From an uncultured Filifactor sp. (GTDB lineage: Bacteria; Bacillota; Clostridia; Peptostreptococcales; Filifactoraceae), in assembly GCA_947254385.1 (NCBI GenBank), contig CAMYCP010000071.1, positions 1 through 6,745 of the forward strand: DNA of 6,745 bases, read 5' to 3'. A model generated the notes under the pieces. The model did not search any database. It worked only from the letters and a program-made list of their open reading frames with translations, and was not told where the DNA came from. The translations under genes and the position numbers were made by a program. Positions 1 through 6,516 of the stretch are shown piece by piece (position 1 is the stretch's first letter; each line of letters begins with the position of its first letter).

Positions 1-543
1 AATTTCCTCATCTCCTTTAATAATTTGTTTATACTTTCTTAAACCGTATAATCTAAAGGTTTCTCCTTCATATTCTATATCGCATTCTTTCCACGTACGC
101 CCGTCTTTTTTGGGGAGTTTGTTTTCTCTGTTGCTGAAGGTGTCGCCGCCGATTGACGCATTTTTCTTTATTTTTCTTAAATTTCCGGCTTTAGCGTCCC
201 AGCCGAGCTTTTTGGCATCCGTCTTTGTGATGAAATTTATCGGAAGTTCGTTATACGTGTGGATATAGAGTGCCACTTCGTCTTTGGAAGTGTAAATTTT
301 TCCGTATTCTATTTTTTTGTTTTCGGTTGCGCTGATGTTGGAAATTTGATTTTCCCCGGCTATCAAAGCGTCGTTTGAGGTTTTAATATCAGAATTTTCT
401 TCGTCATTTTCAGTAGCGCCGATTTTTAAAACATTTTCGTTTGAGGATACCAAATACTTATCCGTATCGGATAAATTGTAACCTGCAATTAAAAACACCG
501 TTAAAAAAAGAGATAACAGATACTTAAGTTTTAAATTCTTCAC
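1..543 (-). CDS. Secreted barnase-like guanyl-specific ribonuclease, C-terminus cut by window edge
   Basis: Read on the minus strand, 181 codons are open from a GTG start at 543 to the window edge. Residues 1-21 form a signal peptide (lysine-rich start, then LLSLFLTVFLIAG) with no lipobox cysteine, so secretion rather than lipid anchoring is inferred. Residues 22-80 are an acidic, low-complexity linker. Residues 82-164 match the microbial RNase N1/T1 (barnase) family: LP-x-N-F-ITKTDAKKLGW, GN, SIGGDTFSNRE, KLP, GRTWKECDIEY. Lys107 and Glu153 align with barnase Lys27 and catalytic Glu73, 46 residues apart as in barnase; Arg164 fits Arg83. The stretch after Arg164 departs from the barnase consensus, and the position of catalytic His102 lies outside the window. 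Family members cleave RNA with guanine preference and act extracellularly or as toxins held by barstar; no barstar gene is seen on the upstream side. The start is supported by AGAAAGG (minus strand, 558-552), 8 nt before GTG. I am sure of the family and unsure of activity. Confidence 0.88.
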   Translation of the reverse strand, partial: MKNLKLKYLLSLFLTVFLIAGYNLSDTDKYLVSSNENVLKIGATENDEENSDIKTSNDALIAGENQISNISATENKKIEYGKIYTSKDEVALYIHTYNELPINFITKTDAKKLGWDAKAGNLRKIKKNASIGGDTFSNRENKLPKKDGRTWKECDIEYEGETFRLYGLRKYKQIIKGDEEI

Positions 544-559
544 GGGTTTTTCCTTTCTT

Positions 560-588
560 TTGACCTTTTGAAAATAATTTTGTATACT
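560..588 (+). promoter_or_regulatory. Candidate sigma-70-type promoter for the ABC exporter/cinA unit
   Basis: TTGACC (560-565) and TATACT (583-588) are separated by exactly 17 bp, giving 10 of 12 consensus matches, the best plus-strand promoter I see in this gap. Transcription would start near 595 and give a leader of about 195 nt before the ABC gene. The site overlaps the minus-strand candidate promoter at 571-599, so RNA polymerase could probably occupy only one of the two at a time. Confidence 0.5.
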
Positions 589-599
589 GAAAATGTAAA
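571..599 (-). promoter_or_regulatory. Candidate sigma-70-type promoter for the ribonuclease gene
   Basis: On the minus strand TTTACA (599-594) is followed after 17 bp by TATTTT (576-571). A start near 564 would leave a leader of about 20 nt containing the SD site at 558-552. A second candidate further upstream, TTGTTA (723-718), 17 bp, TACAAT (700-695), scores about the same and would give a leader of about 145 nt. In DNA this AT-rich such matches are common, so which one is used is open. Confidence 0.4.
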
Positions 600-617
600 A
601 GTTTTTTCGGCAGTGTG

Positions 618-639
618 AAGTTTTTGTGTAAACTTTTTT
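618..639 (+). other. Short inverted repeat with T-run in the leader of the ABC exporter
   Basis: AAGTTT (618-623) and AAACTT (630-635) are perfect inverted repeats around a 6-nt loop and run into six T residues (634-639). As RNA this would be an AU-rich 6-bp hairpin with a U tail, like a very weak intrinsic terminator or attenuator. Only one G-C pair is present, so real termination is doubtful. Confidence 0.25.
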
Positions 640-661
640 GAGAGAAGAAAATTTTTGTATC

Positions 662-690
662 TACACATAATATTTTACACTATGTACACT
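662..690. promoter_or_regulatory. Cluster of GTGTA/TACAC motifs, possible regulator-binding region
   Basis: TACAC occurs three times on the plus strand (662-666, 676-680, 685-689). The last two extend to TACACT and are spaced 9 bp apart; an opposite copy, GTGTAAAC, lies at 626-633. The cluster sits between the two divergent genes and downstream of the alternative minus-strand promoter (695-723). The arrangement resembles short direct repeats bound by a regulator, but no known operator is recognised and AT-rich chance is a real alternative. Confidence 0.25.
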
Positions 691-789
691 TTTTATTGTA
701 GCATCGTTCAATATAAATAACAACCGAAAGCGGAAAATAATTGCTCATCCTGCCGAATAAAGAAAGCGATTTTCAGCCTGATTGAATTT

Positions 790-2571
790 ATGAAAAGAGT
801 GAAAATTTTGGATAATTACAAGAGGAAGAAAAGTTCGAGCGAACTTATAAAAATTTTTGTACCGTATTTTAAAGGGTATCGTCATATTTTAATCATAGAT
901 TTGATATGTGCGTTGTTTACGACTTTTTGTGAAGTTATATTTCCTCTGATGATACGGCAAATTACAATCAATGCGATTAACGGCACGCTTGTTTTCGATT
1001 ATGTGCTTAAAACGGCAAAGTTATATTTGATTTTGCGTGTTGTGGATACCGTAGCGAGCTATTATATGGCGTCGGTAGGGCATATAATGGGTGCGGGTAT
1101 AGAACGGGATATGCGTAAAGACCTCTTTTCTCACCTACAAAAATTGTCGTTTTCTTATTATGACAAGACCAAGATAGGTCAGATAATGGGACGAATTACA
1201 AGCGACTTGTTTGAGATTGCAGAATTTGCTCACCACTGCCCCGAAGAATTTTTTATAGCAGGGGTTAAAATTACCGTATCATTTTTGATTTTATCTCGTA
1301 TAAATCCGATTTTGACGATAATCGTATATTCGGTTATTCCGCTCATGCTTTTCGGCACTTCATATTTTAGAAAAAAGATGCGTATTGCGTTCAAACGTTC
1401 ACGTGAACAGATAGGTGAACTGAACGCCGATGTGGAAGACAGTCTCCTCGGAGTTAGAATCGTCCGTTCGTTCGCAAATGAAGATATGGAGGAAGAAAAA
1501 TTCGCCGTAAGCAACGACCGCCTTTTAGATATAAAACGGTTTCAATATAAATATATGGCAGGTTTCAGAGCGGTCACACAATTTTTTGACGGGCTGATGT
1601 ACTTTACCGTGATTTTGTTCGCATCCAAATTTATGTTGTCGGGCAAAATAACTCCGGCGGATATGGTCGCATACACTCTGTACGTATCCACTCTCTTAAT
1701 GTCGATACGCCGTATCGTGGAATTTGCGGAACAGTTTGAACGGGGTATGACCGGAATAGAACGTTTCAGTGAAGTGATGGAAACTCCCGTAGAAATTAAA
1801 GACTCAATCGATGCGGTAGATATTGATAATCCGGAGGGGGATATAAAATTCGACAACGTGAGTTTCAAATATTCATCGGGGGACGGCATGGTAATTTCCA
1901 ACCTCGATTTACACATAAAAAAAGGCCAAAAAATTGCGCTGGTCGGTCCGTCCGGCTCCGGCAAAACCACATTGTGTAACCTTATACCGCGTTTTTACGA
2001 CGTGTCCTCGGGTAAAATTCTGCTGGATAATATCGACATCACCAAGATAAAACTGCACTCGCTTAGAGACCATATCGGCATGGTGCAACAGGACGTATAT
2101 ATTTTTTCGGGTACGGTATTTCAAAATATAGAATACGGCAAACCCGGTGCAAGTCACGACGAAGTAATCGAAGCTGCAAAACTTGCAGGTGCCGACGAAT
2201 TTATATCCAAACTCGACAAAGGATATGACACTTATGTGGGAGAAAGAGGAGTCAGACTCTCTGGCGGGCAAAAACAGCGAATAAGCATAGCGCGCGTATT
2301 TTTGAAAAATCCGCCCATTCTGATTTTAGATGAAGCGACTTCATCTCTTGACAACGAAAGCGAACGCCTCATTCAAAATTCACTTGAAAAACTCGAAAAA
2401 GGCAGAACCGTATTTACCATTGCGCATAGACTTACGACCGTCAAAAATGCGGACAGAATACTCGTCATGACGGACGGCGGTATCGTTGAAAGCGGAACAC
2501 ATAAAGACCTTATGGCATTACAGGGCGAGTATTATAATTTGTATAAATTGACTGAAGAAAATCTTGATTAA
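790..2571 (+). CDS. ABC exporter half-transporter (fused permease and ATPase, MdlB/MsbA/BmrA type)
   Basis: This 593-residue protein has the standard exporter layout and normal length. A membrane domain of about six helices (roughly residues 30-55, 70-95, 155-172, 175-192, 260-283, 288-310) is followed by an ATPase domain from about 345. The ATPase motifs are intact: A-loop Tyr361, Walker A GPSGSGKT at 386-393 with Lys392, Q-loop Gln434, signature LSGGQ at 490-494, Walker B ILILD at 510-514 with catalytic Glu515, D-loop SSLD, and H-loop His546. It should therefore hydrolyse ATP at both sites as a homodimer in the cytoplasmic membrane; no partner half-transporter is adjacent. The family exports lipids, drugs or peptides, and the substrate cannot be read from sequence; no peptidase domain is present. 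ATG 790 is the only common start codon (ATG, GTG or TTG) between the in-frame stop at 718-720 and the membrane domain's beginning, but no clear SD precedes it. GTG 799 and TTG 808 are possible alternatives. It is followed by cinA 11 bp downstream. Confidence 0.95.
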   Translation: MKRVKILDNYKRKKSSSELIKIFVPYFKGYRHILIIDLICALFTTFCEVIFPLMIRQITINAINGTLVFDYVLKTAKLYLILRVVDTVASYYMASVGHIMGAGIERDMRKDLFSHLQKLSFSYYDKTKIGQIMGRITSDLFEIAEFAHHCPEEFFIAGVKITVSFLILSRINPILTIIVYSVIPLMLFGTSYFRKKMRIAFKRSREQIGELNADVEDSLLGVRIVRSFANEDMEEEKFAVSNDRLLDIKRFQYKYMAGFRAVTQFFDGLMYFTVILFASKFMLSGKITPADMVAYTLYVSTLLMSIRRIVEFAEQFERGMTGIERFSEVMETPVEIKDSIDAVDIDNPEGDIKFDNVSFKYSSGDGMVISNLDLHIKKGQKIALVGPSGSGKTTLCNLIPRFYDVSSGKILLDNIDITKIKLHSLRDHIGMVQQDVYIFSGTVFQNIEYGKPGASHDEVIEAAKLAGADEFISKLDKGYDTYVGERGVRLSGGQKQRISIARVFLKNPPILILDEATSSLDNESERLIQNSLEKLEKGRTVFTIAHRLTTVKNADRILVMTDGGIVESGTHKDLMALQGEYYNLYKLTEENLD

Positions 2572-2576
2572 AGGAG
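2571..2576 (+). promoter_or_regulatory. Ribosome binding site of cinA, overlapping the upstream stop codon
   Basis: AAGGAG lies 6 nt before the ATG at 2583 and shares its first A with the TAA stop (2569-2571) of the ABC exporter gene. It fixes the cinA start and suggests that the two genes are read from one message, possibly with translational coupling. Confidence 0.85.
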
Positions 2577-2582
2577 ACTGAA

Positions 2583-3830
2583 ATGGAATCTGAAATTTTG
2601 TGTATAGGGAGCGAACTTTTGCACGGGGATATAGTAAACACCAACGCCCGTGATATTTCCAAAGCACTCTCAGAAATAGGAATAGACGTTCATTATCAAA
2701 CCGTCGTCGGAGACAATCCCGTTCGCATGAAAGAATCGTGCAACATAGCTTTTAAGCGTGCCGACGTCGTAATTTTTACCGGAGGCCTCGGCCCTACTCA
2801 GGACGACATAACTAAGGAGGCGGTAGCCGAATATTTCAACCTCCCGATGGTATACGACGAAGAAAGCTATAAACATCTGGTTGAAAGATACTCCATGTTC
2901 AGTAAAAATATGCCCGAAAACAATCTCAGACAGACATATTTTCCTAAAGGGAGCATTATTTTAAAAAACGACAACGGCACGGCAAACGCCTGCATACTCG
3001 ATTTAAAAGGTGTGAACCGAAAAATAGCGGTTCTCCTCCCGGGGCCTCCTCACGAAATGAAACCCCTCCTGTATGAAAAAGTAATCCCGTATTTATCACG
3101 AATTTCAAACGAAACCATCTGCTTTGAAAAAATAGGCGTTACAAAACTTGGAGAATCGCTTGCGGAAGAGATGTGCATGGATTTAATCAAAACGCAAAAA
3201 AATCCCACAATCGCAACCTTTGCCAAAAACGGTTATGTGATATTCAGAATCACGGCAAAAGCCGAAAATATCGAAGTCGCAAAAAAAATAATATCACCGG
3301 TCAAAGATGAAATTTTAAAACGTTTCGGCAAAAACGCATTCATTTTGGAAAACGATGAAAAAATATCCGATTACGTCGCAAAACTTCTCATACAAAAAAA
3401 AATAACCGTATCCACTGCGGAATCGTGTACCGGCGGAATGCTCGCATCTGAACTTATAGGATACTCCGGAATATCGGAAGTCTATAAAGAGGGCTTTATA
3501 ACTTACACTGAAGAAAGCAAAGAAAATCGCCTCAAAGTTTCTGAGGAAACTATAAAAAAATACGGTGTCGTAAGCGAAAATACGGCACGTGAAATGGCGT
3601 ACGGCGTATCTTACGCATCCGGTACAGACATGGGAATAGGCGTTACGGGATATGCCGGGCCTTCGGGCGGAACTGAAGAAAATCCCGTCGGCACGGTATT
3701 TGCCTGCATTTATTATAAAAATAAATACTATCCGATGCATTTTTATTATAAAGCTCCCAGAAACACGGTACGTGAAAGATGCGTGAATATGATTTTAAAT
3801 AACATGAGAGAATTGTTGGAAGATATTTGA
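2583..3830 (+). CDS. cinA: CinA family protein: nucleotide-binding MoaB/Mog-like domain plus PncC-type nicotinamide-nucleotide amidase
   Basis: At 415 residues this is a full-length two-domain CinA. The N-terminal domain (about 1-170) has the molybdopterin-binding-like fold signature: GSELLHGDIVNTNA near the start, FTGGLGPTQDD at 65-75 and LLPGPPHEM at 151-159. In studied CinA proteins this part hydrolyses ADP-ribose. The C-terminal domain (about 255-412) carries TAESCTGG at 278-285 with the conserved Ser281, Lys313 in the YTEESK segment, and GVTGYAGPSGG at 353-363, the PncC hallmarks for deamidating nicotinamide mononucleotide to nicotinic acid mononucleotide in NAD salvage. The protein is expected in the cytoplasm. 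The old name (competence/damage-inducible) reflects its frequent place before recA; here it instead follows an ABC exporter gene, and recA is not downstream. The start is set by the strong SD at 2571-2576. All key motifs are present, so I expect an active enzyme; the exact reactions are inferred from the family. Confidence 0.96.
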   Translation: MESEILCIGSELLHGDIVNTNARDISKALSEIGIDVHYQTVVGDNPVRMKESCNIAFKRADVVIFTGGLGPTQDDITKEAVAEYFNLPMVYDEESYKHLVERYSMFSKNMPENNLRQTYFPKGSIILKNDNGTANACILDLKGVNRKIAVLLPGPPHEMKPLLYEKVIPYLSRISNETICFEKIGVTKLGESLAEEMCMDLIKTQKNPTIATFAKNGYVIFRITAKAENIEVAKKIISPVKDEILKRFGKNAFILENDEKISDYVAKLLIQKKITVSTAESCTGGMLASELIGYSGISEVYKEGFITYTEESKENRLKVSEETIKKYGVVSENTAREMAYGVSYASGTDMGIGVTGYAGPSGGTEENPVGTVFACIYYKNKYYPMHFYYKAPRNTVRERCVNMILNNMRELLEDI

Positions 3831-3856
3831 TAAAATAATAAAATAAATGTTATAAT
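3827..3856 (+). promoter_or_regulatory. Weak promoter candidate overlapping the end of cinA
   Basis: TTGATA (3827-3832), overlapping the cinA TGA stop (3828-3830), is followed after 18 bp by a perfect TATAAT (3851-3856). It would add a second, more distal start for nagB with a leader of about 205 nt. The surrounding DNA is extremely AT-rich, which makes TATAAT cheap, so confidence is low. Confidence 0.25.
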
Positions 3857-3985
3857 TATCCTAAGTAAAAATATTATATAACTTATATTTTACAGAACCT
3901 TTAAACTTATAACTCTATAAAAAATTCTTAAGTGAAAATCCGGAAACTTCATTTTCAAAAAATAAAATATTGATTTTCAATTTTT

Positions 3986-4008
3986 AAAGATACTTTAAGT
4001 GTACCTTT
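3986..4008. promoter_or_regulatory. Imperfect inverted repeat overlapping the nagB -35 box, candidate operator
   Basis: AAAGATAC (3986-3993) and GTACCTTT (4001-4008) match as inverted arms at 7 of 8 positions around a 7-bp centre. A second register, ACTT-T-AAGT (3992-4000), is nested in the middle. The right arm runs into the TTGACA box (4007-4012), where a bound regulator could block or recruit polymerase. nag genes are usually controlled by GntR, RpiR or ROK-family regulators that sense amino-sugar phosphates, but the sequence does not match a site I know and no regulator gene is in view. Confidence 0.4.
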
Positions 4009-4034
4009 GACAAATATTTCTTTTGTTATAAAAT
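4007..4034 (+). promoter_or_regulatory. Sigma-70-type promoter of the nagB unit
   Basis: A perfect TTGACA (4007-4012) is followed after 16 bp by TAAAAT (4029-4034). Transcription would begin near 4041, leaving a short leader of about 27 nt that carries GAGGTG (4055-4060), 7 nt before the nagB ATG. This is the clearest promoter in the window and separates nagB from the cinA unit. Confidence 0.7.
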
Positions 4035-4067
4035 GAACCTTGTAAAATGTAATCGAGGTGTTATGTA

Positions 4068-4835
4068 ATGCGTGTATGGTTTACCAAAGATTATGCGGCT
4101 ATGAGCCGTTTGGCGGCGAATATTATCTCAGCGGGAGTGGTGCTTAAAAATGATTCCGTACTGGGACTTTCAACCGGTTCAACTCCTGTCGGGATATATA
4201 AGGAACTGATAGAACGATATTCGGCAAAAGACGTCGACTTTTCAAAAGTTACGGTAATAAATCAAGACGAGTATATAGGATTACCTAAAGATTCGGATCA
4301 AAGCTATGCGTATTTTATGTACCATAATTTTTACAAAGGTGTGAACGTGGCTGAAAAAAACAGGCACATCCCGAACGGAGAGAATCTCGACATCGCCAAA
4401 GAATGTAAAAGATACGAAAAAGTCATAAGCGATGCGGGCGGGATAGATATGCTCCTCCTTGGAATAGGTTCGGACGGACACATTGCGTTCAATGAACCGG
4501 GAGAAATTTTTAAAAAATACGTACACGCCGAAGACTTAAACGAAAACACCATAGAAGCGAACTCCAGATTTTTCGACAGCCTCTCCGATGTACCGAAAAG
4601 AGCATACACCATAGGTATAAAAAACATTATGGATTCCCGCAGAATTGTTTTGGCGGTAAACGGTGAACACAAGGCGGAAATACTCTCCAAAGCCGTTTTG
4701 GGTTCAATCACGCCGCAAGTTCCGGCATCTATACTGCAGCTTCACCCGAATGTCGACGTGGTAGCCGACGAAAAGGCGCTCAAAAAAATAATTGAGCTGT
4801 CTCCTGATATAATAAGTAATTTGAATAAAATTTGA
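4068..4835 (+). CDS. nagB: Glucosamine-6-phosphate deaminase
   Basis: This cytoplasmic enzyme converts glucosamine-6-phosphate to fructose-6-phosphate and ammonia, the step that sends amino sugars into glycolysis. The 255-residue length lies between the E. coli (266) and B. subtilis (about 240) enzymes. The phosphate-binding LGLSTGSTPVGIYKEL motif is near residue 30. The catalytic residues known from E. coli NagB are all there: Asp67 in NQDEY (Asp72), and Asp136, His138 and Glu143 in GSDGHIAFNEPG (Asp141, His143, Glu148). EANSRFF and the C-terminal SITPQVPAS segment also fit. These motifs favour NagB over the related 6-phosphogluconolactonases. The start ATG is preceded by GAGGTG at a 7-nt spacing. 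The gene has its own promoter and operator-like repeat. nagA, its common partner, is not adjacent; an LTA-synthase-like gene begins 19 bp downstream instead. Confidence 0.97.
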   Translation: MRVWFTKDYAAMSRLAANIISAGVVLKNDSVLGLSTGSTPVGIYKELIERYSAKDVDFSKVTVINQDEYIGLPKDSDQSYAYFMYHNFYKGVNVAEKNRHIPNGENLDIAKECKRYEKVISDAGGIDMLLLGIGSDGHIAFNEPGEIFKKYVHAEDLNENTIEANSRFFDSLSDVPKRAYTIGIKNIMDSRRIVLAVNGEHKAEILSKAVLGSITPQVPASILQLHPNVDVVADEKALKKIIELSPDIISNLNKI

Positions 4836-4854
4836 TTTATGGGAAGAAAATTCT

Positions 4855-6516
4855 ATGTCGGATATACTTTTATTTACAATATTATCATATTTTTTAATGG
4901 AAATATCTCACACGGATATTTTAAACATACTGAAAACTATAAGTGAAAATCCTGCGGAATATATTATCGGCTTTTTATTTCTATTCTGCCTCTATCTTCT
5001 GTTTTCGCTCATTTTTTCAAAAAAAAGAGGATTTGTTTTTATAGGAATATACACTTTTATATTCTCAATTGCCAACTACATGACCTCCACGGTAAACGAT
5101 AAATTTTTTTCGTTTAGAGACGTGGCGCTCTTAGGCGGCAAAAGCAACGTATTTGTAATGTTTATCCCGATTTTTCTAAAACCCGTGTATCTTGCCTATA
5201 TATTCTCCACGGTCGTATTTTTGATAATATGCGTGCGTTATTCCAAACATATTGAAACGAATTTCAATTTTATAAAAACTAAATCTCTGTACGAACTTTT
5301 ATGCGCCCTCTCTTTGTCGTTTCTTATAATTTCTCCGCAAATTATACCCGATGCGGAACATTTTTTTATCTCCGCCACTTTAAACGACTTTAAAATAAGC
5401 CACATTTTCTCTGAAGAAGGCGTTATACAAAATCAATTTCTGCATATCGAAAAAAATGGAAACTTGGAAAATTTACTTGGAGAAGAACACAAAAATGCAG
5501 ATGTGGTGATAATTCAAAGTGAAACATTTTTTAATCCCGAAATCCTCCGTGACACGAAGTACGATACGGACGTAACAAAAAATTTCAAAAAATATCAATC
5601 TCAAGGACTTTCGGGGCGTGTATTTGTACCGGTGCTGGGCGGCCTTACGTGTAACTCCGAATTTGAATTTTTGACGGGAATGCGCATAAGCAAACTTCAG
5701 CATATGGATGTACCGTATGAAATGATGGATTATCATAATATAGAGGCTCTGCCTAAAGACTTTGTAAATTCCGGATATTCAGCCATAGCCGTACACGGCT
5801 ATGAAAGAAACTTTTTTAATCGTGACAAAGTTTATCCGGTGCTGGGTATACAAAAATTCATAGCACAGGACGATTTTAACTCACCGACAAATTATGGCCC
5901 TTGGACAAGCGATGAAGACGTGTTCAACAAAATACTCGAAGAACTGGACGGCAAAGGCAACAAATTTATCTTCACGGTAACGGTGCAAAACCACGGCCCG
6001 TTTGAAATATCCGAAGGAAATCCCATAAACGTAACCGGGATATCCGATGCGGACAGAGAATCGTTCACAAATTATCTTAACGGCTTAAAAATATCCGACG
6101 ACGCACTGGAAAACTTTATGCAGGCGCTCTCAAAAAGGCAAAAAGAAACGATAGTCTGCTTTTACGGTGACCATATAATAGGAAAACAACATCGTTCGAT
6201 AATGAACGACAGTTATTTTAAAGAAGATATCAACCGAAGATACATGACCGACTATTTTTTGTGGAGCAGCAAAGGCACAATCCCCTCAAATAAACGTAAT
6301 ATCTCAATACTCACCTTGGGTAGACTCACCAAAGCCTGCGTACTTCCCCTAACCTACTACGACAATTTTGTCATGCAAACATTCGACAATGAAAAAACTT
6401 ATTTTGGAGAAATAACTCCGAAAGAAAAAGAAAACGCCTATAAAACGGTAATCAACCGTATGATGAAAGACGGCGTCCTCTACCCCGAAATTTATGAAAA
6501 CATGGATAGAAAATAA
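4855..6516 (+). CDS. LTA synthase family membrane protein (sulfatase-fold phosphoglycerol transferase)
   Basis: The 553-residue protein has about five N-terminal membrane helices (roughly 4-18, 36-55, 59-78, 104-127, 144-165) and a large extracellular alkaline-phosphatase/sulfatase-fold domain from about 215 to 520, the layout of LtaS-type enzymes. Metal and catalytic residues can be placed by motif: Glu223 in IIQSETFF, nucleophile Thr265 in GGLTCNSEFEFLTG, His314, Arg323 in FFNRDK, His380 in NHGPF, and Asp439-His440 in FYGDHIIG. The family moves glycerol-phosphate from phosphatidylglycerol onto a growing polymer or glycan outside the membrane. Whether the product here is lipoteichoic acid, a primer, or a decorated glycan cannot be told. 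No Ser-X-Ala-type release site was looked for beyond eye inspection. The start is backed by GGGAAG (4841-4846), 8 nt upstream. The 19-bp gap to nagB and the absence of a terminator imply co-transcription. Confidence 0.9.
   Translation: MSDILLFTILSYFLMEISHTDILNILKTISENPAEYIIGFLFLFCLYLLFSLIFSKKRGFVFIGIYTFIFSIANYMTSTVNDKFFSFRDVALLGGKSNVFVMFIPIFLKPVYLAYIFSTVVFLIICVRYSKHIETNFNFIKTKSLYELLCALSLSFLIISPQIIPDAEHFFISATLNDFKISHIFSEEGVIQNQFLHIEKNGNLENLLGEEHKNADVVIIQSETFFNPEILRDTKYDTDVTKNFKKYQSQGLSGRVFVPVLGGLTCNSEFEFLTGMRISKLQHMDVPYEMMDYHNIEALPKDFVNSGYSAIAVHGYERNFFNRDKVYPVLGIQKFIAQDDFNSPTNYGPWTSDEDVFNKILEELDGKGNKFIFTVTVQNHGPFEISEGNPINVTGISDADRESFTNYLNGLKISDDALENFMQALSKRQKETIVCFYGDHIIGKQHRSIMNDSYFKEDINRRYMTDYFLWSSKGTIPSNKRNISILTLGRLTKACVLPLTYYDNFVMQTFDNEKTYFGEITPKEKENAYKTVINRMMKDGVLYPEIYENMDRK

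Noticed and set aside
318..418. ATEN and LIAG each occurring twice in the N-terminal part of the ribonuclease
   Set aside because: The two pairs have different spacings (29 and 42 residues), so they do not form a true repeat; low-complexity linker composition explains them.
682..720. A 12-codon ORF upstream of the ABC exporter gene
   Set aside because: No ribosome binding site, no recognisable content, and the length is expected by chance.
1230..1970. Minus-strand ORFs inside the ABC exporter gene
   Set aside because: They lie opposite conserved exporter sequence, including the Walker A region, and show no family features of their own.
3933..3957. Inverted repeat TGAAAAT/ATTTTCA between cinA and nagB
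   Set aside because: A 7-bp AU-rich stem with an 11-nt loop and no T-run after it on the plus strand; too weak to call a terminator.
3969..3985. ATTGA-TTT-TCAAT hairpin followed by T residues as a cinA terminator
   Set aside because: Only five core pairs with one G-C; such structures are expected by chance in this AT-rich gap, though it is the best-placed candidate for ending the cinA transcript.
4033..4068. An 11-codon ORF (ATG 4033 to TAA 4068) whose stop overlaps the nagB ATG as TAATG
   Set aside because: Its ATG falls in the candidate -10 box and upstream of the predicted transcript start, and it has no SD, so it is unlikely to be translated as a leader peptide.
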